Source: Chloroflexota bacterium (GTDB lineage: Bacteria > Chloroflexota > Anaerolineae > Anaerolineales > E44-bin32). Taken from it: 64,000 nt of DNA. Position 1 is the first letter of the stretch. Each line of letters starts with the position of its first letter. Below the pieces are notes generated by a model that ran no database searches, had not been told where the DNA came from, and saw only the letters and a program-made list of their open reading frames with translations. The DNA lies in contig JADFRG010000001.1 in NCBI GenBank assembly GCA_022561385.1, positions 1 to 64,000 on the forward strand. Reading direction: 5' to 3'. This document shows positions 47,261 to 56,490 of the stretch, in pieces. A program made the translations under genes and the position numbers.

Positions 47261-48717
47261 TTGGCTGCTACTCAACTAGCTTTGCTGGGGGTAGGTGTCC
47301 TCACACCCTGGCTGGGTTTGCTCGGCGACGATTGGTGATTCTTTTCTCAACTGGAAGATGGCAATTTCCCGGAAGCACAACTCTACGAGAATCCTGCCCG
47401 TCCAGGAGTAGCCTATCTCTGGCTGCTGTTCGGGCTTCGGCTTTGGGCCTATTACTTGCTGAATGTCCTGCTTCAGTGGTCGGGCGCTTTGCTTGTATTC
47501 ATCATTCTCAGGCGAATATTGCTCTTGAACCTCGGTCTCGCCGCAATTGCAGCGGCGTTGGCGCTGCTCTACCCTGCTGACACCACTCGCGTTTACCTAT
47601 CTGCTCGATACTTCCGGGATACCTGGCGTTCCGGCTCGGCACGGCGATCGTCGTGACGCGCGCTCGCGAGACTTACTACGCAGCCTTACAGCTGGAACCC
47701 GAATGGTCGTTTACGCAGCTGCAAAGTGCGTTTAGTGGTACTTCATGGAAAGGATGGCCCTATGCGCCGAAGTCCATTCTGGATTGGTCGCCCATGGGAT
47801 CGCTCGTACCCTTTATCCTAGCTCTTATTCTGCTGCTTGCCGCACTCGTGTGGCTTAGCCGGACTGGCGGCGATTCCCCGATCGATCGAAGTCATGGTGT
47901 GGCATTGATCGGAATCGGTGCTGTCCTGTCCTTTGCGGCCGTAGCACCAGTAATCGTATCCAATTTCACACTAATGAATGCGGTTGGAACTTTGGACGGC
48001 CGCCTGCTGCATGGCGCCGCAATAGGCCACGGACTTGTAGTCATAGGGCTCGTCACACTCATATCCTGTGCGGCGCCCACAAGATCCCTTCAAATAGCCG
48101 CCCCCAACACAATCTTTGCCGCGCTAATTGCGGTTGCTTTAGTGGGCGGGGTTGGGGTTCAAAGGATGTATGCCAATGCATGGTCGGCTCAGTTGCGTAT
48201 CGTGGATGCCCTTCGAACTCAAGCTCCATCTATTCTAAAGGGGACGGTCCTGGCGGTACTTAACGTGCCTTCGGGGCCTTTTGACATCCGCTTCTACTAT
48301 CCCTTTACTCAGCTGGTGAGGCGCTACTACAACATTCCGACCCTGCACGCACTTCCCTACCAGCGAGATTTTCCTCCCGACGAACAGACCGTGGTTTTTC
48401 GAGAGCAGAAAGCATACGGATTGGTTGAGTTGGTTAGGCAGGAGATTGGGGAATTTCCCTACGATCAAATGCTGGCATTTGAGCTAAATTCGTACGATGA
48501 AGTTACACCCGTTTCTGAAATCGGTGAGGCCTATCTGTGTGACGATTCCTGTTTAAGCATTCCGTTCCTGCAAGCCGAGGATTGGGCACCTGCGCCCGGT
48601 CCAGTTCCGCTGAATGACATTAAACATTTCCGGCTGGATCAGGAGCCGCCCAAAACCGCTTGGCGTCGTCTGCTCGATGGGGCCGCGGAATTCAACAGAC
48701 GGTTTCCCTCACCATGA
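47261..48717 (+). pseudogene. Broken polytopic membrane protein (nonsense plus frameshift)
   Basis: Reconstructed from two frames. From TTG 47261 the reading ATQLALLGVGVLTPWLGLLG runs into an in-frame TGA at 47336-47338 (GDDW-stop-FFSQLEDG) and continues as a membrane protein (GVAYLWLLFGLRLWAYYLL). Coding then shifts frame between about 47590 and 47650 into the 354-codon frame ending at 48717 (GTAIVVTRARETYYAALQLE onward), which has five membrane helices and an extracytoplasmic C-terminus. The layout resembles GT-C-type membrane glycosyltransferases, but the family is not certain. The two lesions make it a pseudogene unless the sequence contains errors. Confidence 0.7.
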
Positions 48718-48989
48718 GCAGAGGAGGAGTCATGGTGATAAGCATTGTCGTCCAGATCGATAATGAGGCACACAAGCTTATCCAGTTTCATCGGTTGTTG
48801 CGCGACTCGATTGACGTCCTGCGTCATACCTTCGAGATCTGGTACGTTAACGATGGATCGACTGACGATACGGGTGAAGTGGTGCGAGGAATCATCCGTG
48901 ACGATCATAGAGTGCACTTGATCAACCTAAGCCGGAATTATGGGCATCAGGCCGCGCGCCTGACCATGACCTCCTCTGGGTACTCTTGA
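48714..48989 (+). pseudogene. Family-2 glycosyltransferase, N-terminal fragment
   Basis: 91 codons from ATG 48714, overlapping the previous stop by 4 nt. It matches the beginning of polyprenyl-phosphate sugar transferases of the GtrB/DPM1 type: ISIVVQIDNEAHKL for the usual VVVPVYNEE, YVNDGSTDDTGEVV with the nucleotide-binding Asp residues, and INLSRNYGHQAA. The frame ends just after GHQAA, where the family continues for at least 200 residues including the DxD metal site. It is a truncated remnant. Confidence 0.85.
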
Positions 48990-49004
48990 AACCCCGAAAG
49001 GGGG
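48983..49004 (-). terminator. Weak terminator after coaBC
   Basis: Minus-strand CCCC/GGGG stem with loop CTTTC followed by TTTCAAG, about 55 nt past the coaBC stop. Short and only tentatively functional. Confidence 0.4.
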
Positions 49005-49057
49005 ACATATACGGGCTCAGACCCCACCAGCGTATACCTCCAGTTTTCGAGCCATGT

Positions 49058-50281
49058 TCAATTAATCATATCCGGCAGGAGCTGCTCGATGCGCTCCATC
49101 ACCACTTCTGCTACCTTGGATTTCGCCATCAGCGGAAGTTCCTCGCGGTCACCTCCAGCCTTGAGCAGCGTGACTCGATTCGTGTTCGCGGCGAAGCCGG
49201 CGTCCTTGGCAGAAATGTCGTTGGCAACAATTAGATCCAGCTGCTTGTGTTTAAGTTTATCGGTGGCGTTCCTGATCAGGTCCTCGCTCTCGGCCGCAAA
49301 GCCAACTACCACTGGAGGACGTCGCTTCGCGACCTCCCCTAAAATGTCCTCTGTGGGTTCGAGAGGCATTTCGGGAACGCCGCCGGCGCGCTTGAGCTTG
49401 TGTTCGCTCACCGCTCGCGGACGAAAATCGGCGACTGCGGCAGCCATAACGAGTACATCCGCCCCCTGCACGGCCTGCAGCACGACCTCAGACATCTCCT
49501 TGGCGGTCGCCACATCCCTACGTACCGCGCCCGTTGGAGTTACCAAATGACTCGGAGCGCTGATCAGCGTCACCTCCGCCCCTCGATCGAGCGCGGCCTG
49601 TGCCAAAGCGAAGCCCTGCTTACCTGAGGATCGGTTGGCGAGAAAACGCACAGGATCCAGCGGTTCCTGGGTGCCGCCGGCCGTGACTACGACCTTGCGC
49701 CCGGTCAGCGGACCTCCCCTCCCAAGGACGAGACGAATAGTCCCCACGATTTCAGTCGGCTCCGACATGCGCCCCCACCCGATGAGACCGGAGGCCATGC
49801 GACCCTCAACGGGGCCGACGATTGTCACTCCCCGCCCCCGCAGAACTTCCAGATTGGCCTGTGTCGCAGGATGTTCAAACATGCCCGCGTCCATGGCCGG
49901 CGCCACAATCACCGGGCAGGTGGCGGCGAGGGCGGTGAGGGTGAGCAAGGTATTGGCCCTGCCGTGGACTAACTTAGCGATGGTGTCGGCGGTGGCAGGC
50001 GCAATCACCAGCAGCGCCGCGGTTTGGGCCAGGCCCACATGTAAAATATGGCCTTCATCGGCCCAGAGATCCTGCTCGACATAGGCTCGTCTTCCGGTAA
50101 GCGATTGGAAGGTCAGCCCGGTGACGAAACGTTCCGCGCTGGCGGTGAGGATACAGTCCACTTCGGCTCCGGCTTGGGTCAATTTGGAGGCGAGATCGGC
50201 CGCCTTGAAAGCGGCGATCGATCCGGTCACACCCAGCAGGATCCGGCGGCCGCTCAACAGCGAGATTTCGCCTTCATTCAT
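49058..50281 (-). CDS. coaBC: Phosphopantothenoylcysteine synthetase/decarboxylase
   Basis: 407 residues from ATG 50281, which overlaps the end of the aconitase-X small subunit gene; a longer frame adds only non-similar residues. CoaC flavoprotein domain (1-180): LLGVTGSIAAFKAADL, the conserved His in EGHILHVGLA, PAMDAGMFEHPA. CoaB domain (190-400): VVVTAGGTQEPLDPVRFLANRSSGKQG, given here as VTAGGTQEPLDPVRFLAN, DVLVMAAAVADFRP, and the KHKQLDLIVANDIS block. It turns 4'-phosphopantothenate into 4'-phosphopantetheine in two steps. It is the last gene of the pantothenate/CoA operon. Confidence 0.95.
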   Translation of the reverse strand: MNEGEISLLSGRRILLGVTGSIAAFKAADLASKLTQAGAEVDCILTASAERFVTGLTFQSLTGRRAYVEQDLWADEGHILHVGLAQTAALLVIAPATADTIAKLVHGRANTLLTLTALAATCPVIVAPAMDAGMFEHPATQANLEVLRGRGVTIVGPVEGRMASGLIGWGRMSEPTEIVGTIRLVLGRGGPLTGRKVVVTAGGTQEPLDPVRFLANRSSGKQGFALAQAALDRGAEVTLISAPSHLVTPTGAVRRDVATAKEMSEVVLQAVQGADVLVMAAAVADFRPRAVSEHKLKRAGGVPEMPLEPTEDILGEVAKRRPPVVVGFAAESEDLIRNATDKLKHKQLDLIVANDISAKDAGFAANTNRVTLLKAGGDREELPLMAKSKVAEVVMERIEQLLPDMIN

Positions 50282-50693
50282 CAAGGCGTACGGTCCCATC
50301 CGCATCGATGTCGATCCACTGTCCGGTCTCAATCCGTTCAAAATCCACCCAATCTATGGCGAGGATCGGGATTCCGTTTCCATACATCTCCTCCGCCACG
50401 ATACCGGCTAGCGCAAAGAAGGCATCCGCCGCCGTAGTGAGGATGGCCGCCGGAGCAGTGCCGGCCCTCAAGGCCTCCAGTAAAACCGCGGTTGCTGTGC
50501 TGGAGCCTCGGCTGTAGGGAAGCACCAGAACGCGTCCGGCGGCTATTTGGCCCGAGAGCGGGTGTCGGCGATCGATTATCTCACCCGTCGCTTGATCGTA
50601 GCCACCCCACAGGCTAAGAGGCTCTTGGCTGACCAATGCCTTCCCCCGTGCGGTACCGGCAACGATCGGCTTGGCCTGGATCAATTCTGCCAA
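50274..50693 (-). CDS. Aconitase X swivel (small) subunit
   Basis: 139 residues from TTG 50693, which has AGGAGG 7 nt upstream; the open frame continues upstream only as a shadow of the large-subunit gene. The domain matches the DUF126/AcnX swivel family: AGTARGKALVSQEPLSLWGG, the DQATGEIIDRRHPLSGQ stretch, RVLVLPYSRGSSTATAVLLE with the conserved SRGS turn, and GNGIPILAID. Together with the large subunit it forms a hydro-lyase. It starts inside the large-subunit gene. Confidence 0.88.
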   Translation of the reverse strand: MAELIQAKPIVAGTARGKALVSQEPLSLWGGYDQATGEIIDRRHPLSGQIAAGRVLVLPYSRGSSTATAVLLEALRAGTAPAAILTTAADAFFALAGIVAEEMYGNGIPILAIDWVDFERIETGQWIDIDADGTVRLDE

Positions 50694-51976
50694 ATCCCAT
50701 CCTCCTGCATGATCTTGCCGTGTACCGCTGAACGCACACATTCCGCCAGGCCCCCGTAGGCCACGTTGACGTTCAACAGCCCCGGCGAATAGTAGGCATA
50801 TTTGGCCGAATTCGTCATCAAGCTGCGGACGTGATCCGACAACATGGGGGTGGTCAGGATACACGTGTCAAGAGTGATTCGACCGCCGAATTCTCGAATC
50901 GGATCCAGCAGGCCGGCTTTTTCCGCCAGTGCAGCCATCGCACGGCTGGTTGTGATCAAGAACTGAACCTTGGGATGTTTGGAAACGCCCTCCAGCAGCG
51001 GCGTCAGAGACTGAAATTCGGCCAGAGAGAAATGAGGACTTCCGAGCACCACCATGTCCAGCTCGGTCCCTGGCGCGGTAGTCAGCTCCTTCCGGGCCGC
51101 GCGCAGGTGATCCATGGAAATCGGGATCCGCTCTTCGGGCTCACGCCCTTGAAAGGCCGCTTCCACGGACGGCGCCTCGGGCGTCACTCCGGGAATGTGG
51201 AAGAGCGCTACCGCACCGGAGGAGGCCGCCGCGGCACCAAACGCCTTCAGCTGGTCCTCATCCGGCTCAACCGCAAAGCCGGAGATGCAAGCGACGCGAT
51301 CGCCGGCAATTTTCCCGAGCACGTATCCCAGCACCGGATAAAACGAGTCATGCTCCTGCAGTTCCACCGGTATTTCTTGCAGCTGAAGAAGCACCTGAGC
51401 GGCGCGATTCTTGGTGAGGTGCAGCCCTACCGCCGGGACACGACCCGTGATGGCGGCACAGATGTCCAGCAAGTCCGGATAACGCTCCGTCCGCGCTCCA
51501 AGCACTGAATTCGCGAAAATTATGGCATTGGATTCCCCCCACGCCACCTGCTGACCAAACTTCGGTCTCGATTCAAGCTGATACGGCGCACAGGTCCAGG
51601 TGGGAGTGCACCCCATACGTTCATAGGCCATCATCTGCTTGCGAGCTTTCTCCGCCCAGTTGGCCGGGACCTCCCATTCCTGCCAGCCGGCCTCGTCCAC
51701 GCCACTGACGTTCAGGGTAGTCGGCACCTTGACCTGTGCCCCGCGATCGGCCAGCATCTCGGCAAACTCCAGCGTCGCCTCGCCCAAGTAGAGGCTGCTG
51801 TCGATGTGCGCGCCGGTGATATCCATCAGTCGCTCCGCGCCGACCACCGCCGCCATGCGGGTGACGATCCGCATCGCCATCTGATCCGCTGGACCGCGCT
51901 GCCCTTCGAGCATGGCTCGATCGGATTCCGTCAGGCGGAGCTCCGGCGTCAGGTCAACCTCCATAGCGGCTTTCAC
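50681..51976 (-). CDS. Aconitase X catalytic (large) subunit
   Basis: 431 residues. AcnX blocks: LTESDRAMLEGQRGPADQMAMRIV, GAHIDSSLYLGEATLEFAE, NVSGVDEAGW, the MGCTPTWTCAPYQL cysteine segment and WGESNAIIFANSVLGARTERYPD. Characterised members dehydrate cis-3-hydroxy-L-proline in bacteria or mevalonate 5-phosphate in archaea. The gene is split from its swivel domain, as in archaeal phosphomevalonate dehydratase. Its position between a transporter and coaBC, in an operon of pantothenate genes, is unexpected. The substrate cannot be assigned here. Confidence 0.9.
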   Translation of the reverse strand: MKAAMEVDLTPELRLTESDRAMLEGQRGPADQMAMRIVTRMAAVVGAERLMDITGAHIDSSLYLGEATLEFAEMLADRGAQVKVPTTLNVSGVDEAGWQEWEVPANWAEKARKQMMAYERMGCTPTWTCAPYQLESRPKFGQQVAWGESNAIIFANSVLGARTERYPDLLDICAAITGRVPAVGLHLTKNRAAQVLLQLQEIPVELQEHDSFYPVLGYVLGKIAGDRVACISGFAVEPDEDQLKAFGAAAASSGAVALFHIPGVTPEAPSVEAAFQGREPEERIPISMDHLRAARKELTTAPGTELDMVVLGSPHFSLAEFQSLTPLLEGVSKHPKVQFLITTSRAMAALAEKAGLLDPIREFGGRITLDTCILTTPMLSDHVRSLMTNSAKYAYYSPGLLNVNVAYGGLAECVRSAVHGKIMQEDGIWQN

Positions 51977-52065
51977 GAAGAGTCGCCATGTAGCGGCAAT
52001 CGAAGATGACGCCTGTGGCCACGACTACCAGAATCCACCACGCCGCAATCTGCGGCCTCCGGATC

Positions 52066-52983
52066 TTAATCTGCGGCCTCCGCCTCAGCCGCCAGCGTCG
52101 GTCGCGCGCGAAATCGATCCCGAAAAACGCCCACCACCCCGAGCAGCACAAGCACCGTCCCCACCAACGTGTAGACCGTCATCGGTTCCGACAGGAGGAT
52201 GGCTCCCAGCACGATGGCAACCACCGGGTTGACATAGGTGTTGGTAGTGGCCACGGTCAGCGGCAACAAGCGAATGGTTTGTAGGTAGGACGTGAACCCG
52301 ATCAAGGAGCCGAACACGATCAGATAGGCCCAGGCAATCCAGGCTTCCGGGACCGGCGACGGAGCCGGCTCACTCAGGAGCAGCGAGACGGTTAAGATGC
52401 CTAACGCTCCAAACAGGGTCTGATAGGCCGCGTTGGCATAGACCTCCAGCTTCACGGGCCGGCGGCTTTGCAACACTACGCCCGCCGCCCAACTCAAGGC
52501 TGCGAATAGAAGCGTCAGGATTGACAGCGCATCCGCCCTGACCCCGCTGGTCAGGAAGGGCACGCTCAGGACCGCCACGCCTAACAGCGCCACACCAAGC
52601 GAAGTAACCAGTAAGTACGATGGCCTGCGCCGATCGAGATAAGCATCCATCAGGCTCGCCCAGATTGGCACGGTGGCAATTATCAGTGCCGCGGGTCCGG
52701 CATGCACTCGTTGCTCTGACCACGTAACCAGGCCGTTGCCGCCGGTCCAGAGCAGGAGGCCCGCGCCGGCCACGACCAAGAGCTCTCGTCGTGTCGGCCG
52801 CAGCCGCTGCTTGGCAAGCCATGCCAGGATGAACAGGATGGCGCTTGCGGCCAGAATACGCGTGCCGGCCATAATGAAGGGTGGGAATCCCGACCCTTCG
52901 CGAACTGCTACCCGGATAGCCAGAAACGTACTTCCCCAGAGCACATACACGATCCCCAGGTGAACAAACGCTACGCCCCGCAT
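52066..52983 (-). CDS. EamA/DMT-family membrane transporter
   Basis: 305 residues, ten membrane helices in two EamA repeats. The first repeat starts YVLWGSTFLAIRVAVREG and the second follows ALLFAALSWAAGVVLQSRR. The NTYVNPVVAIVLGAILLSEP block of the second repeat is typical of the family. Substrates in this family are metabolites such as amino acids or their derivatives. Placement inside the pantothenate operon suggests a pathway intermediate or pantothenate itself, but this is inference. The stop of coaX overlaps its start. Confidence 0.9.
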   Translation of the reverse strand: MRGVAFVHLGIVYVLWGSTFLAIRVAVREGSGFPPFIMAGTRILAASAILFILAWLAKQRLRPTRRELLVVAGAGLLLWTGGNGLVTWSEQRVHAGPAALIIATVPIWASLMDAYLDRRRPSYLLVTSLGVALLGVAVLSVPFLTSGVRADALSILTLLFAALSWAAGVVLQSRRPVKLEVYANAAYQTLFGALGILTVSLLLSEPAPSPVPEAWIAWAYLIVFGSLIGFTSYLQTIRLLPLTVATTNTYVNPVVAIVLGAILLSEPMTVYTLVGTVLVLLGVVGVFRDRFRARPTLAAEAEAAD

Positions 52984-53753
52984 CAGTCGGTGTTCATGTC
53001 CCAGATCAGCTTGAGGCCATCCAACGTCAGCCAGGGAGCGCGGAATTCGATGACGTCCGTTTCTTCCGCGATGAGATCCAATAATCCCCCGGTTCCGATG
53101 ACCTTAGTCTCCTTCCCCAGTTCGCGTTTGAAGCGCGCCACCATGCCTTCGACCAGCCCCACATAACCGAACACCAGGCCCGATTGGATGGCGGCGACGG
53201 TGTTTCGGCCGATGGCGGCTTCCGGCCGCGCGAGTTCTACGCGTGGCAGTTTCGCCGCCCGCATAAATAGCGACTCGGCGGCCAGATCGATGCCCGGCGC
53301 GATCGCGCCGCCTAGGTACTCTCCCTCCGCTGAAATGGCATCGAAGGTCGTGGCCGTTCCAAAGTCGACTACGCATGCCGGTGTACCGTAGTAGTGCCTC
53401 ACGGCCACCGCGTCTGCCACTCTATCTGCACCGAGAGCATTCTTGGGATCTTCATAACGGATGCTGAGGCCGGTTTTCACTCCTGCATCGATCACCAGCG
53501 GTTCGGTGCCCAGGTAGGCTACGGTGGCTTGAATAAATGTCCCGGTAAGTGAAGGTACCACCGAGGCCAGCGCGCAGCCATCGATCTGATCGGCGGTGCA
53601 GCCGACATGGTCCAGGAGCCCGAGCACTTGCAGTCCGTATTCGTCCGGCATGCGATTGTGCACGGTCGCAAGGCGCCAGGCGCTCTTTCGCTGATCGCCT
53701 TCGTACAAACCCAAAGTGATGTTCGTATTCCCGATGTCGATCATCAAGAGCAT
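52983..53753 (-). CDS. coaX: Type III pantothenate kinase
   Basis: 256 residues. ASKHA-fold motifs: MLLMIDIGNTNITLGL (phosphate loop), the GCALASVVPSLTG segment, GADRVADAVAVRHYYG with the catalytic Asp, and VVDFGTATTFDAIS. Type III enzymes phosphorylate pantothenate in the first step of CoA synthesis, are not inhibited by CoA, and need a monovalent cation. It lies between panC and the EamA transporter gene. The complete length and all motifs argue that it is active. Confidence 0.95.
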   Translation of the reverse strand: MLLMIDIGNTNITLGLYEGDQRKSAWRLATVHNRMPDEYGLQVLGLLDHVGCTADQIDGCALASVVPSLTGTFIQATVAYLGTEPLVIDAGVKTGLSIRYEDPKNALGADRVADAVAVRHYYGTPACVVDFGTATTFDAISAEGEYLGGAIAPGIDLAAESLFMRAAKLPRVELARPEAAIGRNTVAAIQSGLVFGYVGLVEGMVARFKRELGKETKVIGTGGLLDLIAEETDVIEFRAPWLTLDGLKLIWDMNTD

Positions 53754-53760
53754 AAGACCC

Positions 53761-54600
53761 TCACTTGTCTCCCACCATTAGATTGTCGATAAGCCTCGTC
53801 TTGCCGACGAACACCGCCATGGAAAGTAAGGCTTGTTCGATCGGCCCGTGCTGCTCTTCGAGGGTAGCAGGGTCCGCCACCGAGGCGTATTCGGGGCGCG
53901 CGCGCGGTTCGGTGGCCAGCACAGTCTCCATCTCGGCCCTCAACCTGTCGGCCTCTCGTTCTCCGGTGCTGAACAACTGACTTGCCGCGAGCAGTGCTCG
54001 GTAAAGCACAGGCGCTGCCCTCCGCTCCTCCGGAGAGAGGTAGGAATTTCGGCTCGACATCGCCAAACCATCCGCTTCACGCACCGTCGGACACACGATC
54101 ACCTCAATGGGGAAGTTTAGATCCTCCACCATGCGCCGAATTACGATCGATTGCTGAGCGTCCTTCTGCCCAAAATAGGCCCGATCGGGCTGGAAGCTGT
54201 TGAACAGCTTGGTCACAACGGTAGCCACGCCCCTGAAATGCCCCTCCCGGATCTCCCCTTCCAGATATTGAGCCAGCTCTTCCACCTCCACCCAGGTCTG
54301 ATACCCAGAGTCGTACATCTCGGCCGCGGTTGGCGTCCAGACCAGGTCGACGCCTTCTCCTGCGAGAAGATCCAGGTCGCGCTCCAGGTCCATAGGATAG
54401 GCGTCGAGATCCTCCGTCGGCCCGAACTGCGCGGGGTTAACAAAAATGCTCACCCCGACGCTGGCACACTCGCTCTTGGCACGCCGCACCAAGGAGAGAT
54501 GCCCCTCATGTAGGGTACCCATCGTGGGTACCAGACCCACGGGTTTGGTTAGGGATTCCCGTGCTTCGCGCAGCTCGGCCAAACCCTCGACCACCTTCAT
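53761..54600 (-). CDS. panC: Pantothenate synthetase
   Basis: 279 residues. VGLVPTMGTLHEGHLSLV holds the HxGH nucleotide-binding motif, IFVNPAQFGPTEDLDAYP is the pantoate site, FGQKDAQQSIVIRRM and GLAMSSRNSYLSPEER (the KMSKS-like loop) are all present. It joins pantoate and beta-alanine with ATP. The start ATG overlaps the end of panE by 4 nt. No panD (aspartate decarboxylase) is in this operon, so beta-alanine must come from elsewhere. Confidence 0.95.
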   Translation of the reverse strand: MKVVEGLAELREARESLTKPVGLVPTMGTLHEGHLSLVRRAKSECASVGVSIFVNPAQFGPTEDLDAYPMDLERDLDLLAGEGVDLVWTPTAAEMYDSGYQTWVEVEELAQYLEGEIREGHFRGVATVVTKLFNSFQPDRAYFGQKDAQQSIVIRRMVEDLNFPIEVIVCPTVREADGLAMSSRNSYLSPEERRAAPVLYRALLAASQLFSTGEREADRLRAEMETVLATEPRARPEYASVADPATLEEQHGPIEQALLSMAVFVGKTRLIDNLMVGDK

Positions 54601-55529
54601 CCTTGCTCGAGCATGGGCTCAGCGTGCCGATCTACTTTCGCACGCATCAGGTTCCAGAGCGTCCAGTTGACCGGGGTCGGCACCCCGTGGCGGTCTCCTT
54701 CTCTCACCACGGCTCCATTGATGGCGTCCACTTCGGTCGGAACGCTCCTGCGAACATCCTGCAGCATGGAAGACTCGTTCTCGGCGGTCTGCGTGGCGAC
54801 GCGCTCCACCTGTTGGGACGGATCTTTGTATGGAAGCTGGATGTTTTGCGCCTCAGCCACCTGGGCGGTTTCCGAAGCGGCCGCGTTCATGAGTAACCGG
54901 GCATGCGGGCGCTCCAGCAGTTCGCCGTTCCGAACTTCCAACAGCCCGGTAAGCGCGTTGATTCCTGCGTTAACCGCCAGCTTGCCCCACACCAGGCTTA
55001 CCAGATTGGGGTCTTTCCGAACCTCGAAGCCAGCCCTCTTAAGCAGATCCACCAGAGTCTCCAGTCTTGGATGAGGAGCCACGTAGGTTGGTCCCGCGCC
55101 GCCCACCCTCACCGATCCTGGACCTAGTAGCGTGGCGCCGGACATGGTGACCCCGAGCGCGGCGCGTTCGGTGCCGATGGCCGCCTCCAGCACTTCGATA
55201 TTCCCCAGACCGTTCTGCAACGTGAGCGCCACTCCCTCCGGCGCCAGGCATCTTTGAAGCACGTCCGCGGCCGCTTCAGTTTGCCAGGATTTGACCAACA
55301 CCAGCGCGTTCATCGCGCCTTCGCAATCAGATGGGTCGTGGGTCGCCCGCACCCGGAACTTCGTCGCCGCCCCGTTTTCTTGAAGCTGAATTCCACGCTG
55401 ATCCAATGCTTCCAGCCCGTCTGCCCAGGATCCAAAAAACGTCACATCTGCATACGAAGCTAGCCGGCCTCCAAAGAGGCCGGCCATGGCTCCCGTTCCT
55501 ACGATCAGGATCGGCGGCTTATGGCTCAC
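54597..55529 (-). CDS. panE: 2-dehydropantoate 2-reductase
   Basis: 310 residues. An N-terminal Rossmann fold has GTGAMAGLFGGRLA (NADPH site). ALVLVKSWQTEAAADVL carries the conserved Lys and region of substrate contact; ALTLQNGLGNIE has the Asn-Gly pair. The C-terminal helical domain (about 170-300) has the KLAVNAGINALTGLLEVRNGEL block with the catalytic Lys and Asn. It reduces ketopantoate to pantoate. It sits between panB and panC, which supports the pantothenate role over other family members. Confidence 0.93.
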   Translation of the reverse strand: MSHKPPILIVGTGAMAGLFGGRLASYADVTFFGSWADGLEALDQRGIQLQENGAATKFRVRATHDPSDCEGAMNALVLVKSWQTEAAADVLQRCLAPEGVALTLQNGLGNIEVLEAAIGTERAALGVTMSGATLLGPGSVRVGGAGPTYVAPHPRLETLVDLLKRAGFEVRKDPNLVSLVWGKLAVNAGINALTGLLEVRNGELLERPHARLLMNAAASETAQVAEAQNIQLPYKDPSQQVERVATQTAENESSMLQDVRRSVPTEVDAINGAVVREGDRHGVPTPVNWTLWNLMRAKVDRHAEPMLEQG

Positions 55530-55544
55530 GCTGGTTGACCGTCG

Positions 55545-56426
55545 CTAGTGGCCTTTCTCATTCAGCCACTCTTCGACCCGAACCCGCTCCTCTTGCTCCA
55601 TTTCGAGCACGTGTTCTTCCGCGGGGAACTCGCCGGATTCGACCTCCTGTTTGTAGGTTGAGATCGCCCGCGCCATCTCACCGTGGAAGTCGGCGTACTT
55701 CTTCGCAAAGCGAGGTGTAAATCGATCGAATAGACCCAGAATGTCGTAGGTAACTAGAACTTGCCCATCGCAGCCCGGTCCCGCGCCGATCCCGATGGTC
55801 GGGATCTCCAGGCGGCTCGTCACCCACTCTCCAAGCCGTGCGGGGATGTTTTCCAGTACGATCGAAAAACATCCGGCTTGTTCCAGGATTTGTGCGTCTT
55901 CCAGGAGCCGAATGGCGGCCTCGGAATTTTTCGCCTGAGGACCGAATCCTCCTAGCTGGTGTACCGATTGTGGAGTCAGGCCGAGGTGACCCTGCACCGG
56001 AATCCCAGAAGTCACAATGGCGCGTACGGTGTCCGCGCGTTCGCGCCCCCCTTCCAACTTGACCGCGTCCATGCCACCTTCCTTCAGGAAACGCCCCGCG
56101 TTGCGCACCGCTTCTTCCACCGAGGCCTGGTAGGACATAAACGGCATGTCGCCGATAAGGAGCGCATATTCGGACCCGCGTGCCACCGCCCGGGAGTGAT
56201 GGAGCATCTCATCCATGGTTACTGGCAACGTATTTTCATACCCAAGCACAACCATACCCAGCGAATCCCCTACCAGGATGGAGTCAATCCCCGCCCGATC
56301 CACGGCGGCCGCGACCGCATAGTCATAGGCGGTAAGCATGGTGAGCGTTTCTCCACGCGCGGCCTTCAGGCGGAATGTGACCGTTGTGACTTTCTTTCGT
56401 TCCTTGGGGGGTGCTGCGGTTGACAT
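55545..56426 (-). CDS. panB: Ketopantoate hydroxymethyltransferase
   Basis: 293 residues. The TIM-barrel blocks MLTAYDYAVAAAVDRAGID, ILVGDSLGMVVLGYENTLPV (metal and ketoisovalerate site), GDMPFMSYQ, AVKLEGGRE, IPVQGHLGLTPQSV and GAGPGCDGQVLV are all present, with the metal-binding Asp and Glu residues intact. It transfers a hydroxymethyl group from methylene-tetrahydrofolate to 2-ketoisovalerate. It is the first gene of the operon; a ribosome binding site AGGAGGAG precedes ATG 56426. A terminator-like hairpin lies in its leader. Confidence 0.95.
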   Translation of the reverse strand: MSTAAPPKERKKVTTVTFRLKAARGETLTMLTAYDYAVAAAVDRAGIDSILVGDSLGMVVLGYENTLPVTMDEMLHHSRAVARGSEYALLIGDMPFMSYQASVEEAVRNAGRFLKEGGMDAVKLEGGRERADTVRAIVTSGIPVQGHLGLTPQSVHQLGGFGPQAKNSEAAIRLLEDAQILEQAGCFSIVLENIPARLGEWVTSRLEIPTIGIGAGPGCDGQVLVTYDILGLFDRFTPRFAKKYADFHGEMARAISTYKQEVESGEFPAEEHVLEMEQEERVRVEEWLNEKGH

Positions 56427-56460
56427 GGCTATCTCCTCCTTCGAGTGAGACGCTCGGCAG

Positions 56461-56490
56461 AAACAAAAGCCCGCCCGGGCCTGGGGCGGG
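56461..56490 (-). terminator. Terminator or attenuator in the panB leader
   Basis: Minus-strand stem CCCGCCC (56490-56484) / GGGCGGG (56476-56470), 7-nt loop, then TTTTGTTT. It lies 111 nt after the propeller gene's stop and 34 nt before panB. A TATAAT-like -10 (56559-56554 on the minus strand) lies upstream of it, so the hairpin may sit inside the panB leader transcript and act as an attenuator. Confidence 0.65.

Noticed and set aside
47336-47338. TGA read as selenocysteine or tryptophan
   Set aside because: No SECIS-like hairpin directly follows, other genes in the window end in TGA, and the same gene also has a frameshift, so decay is simpler.
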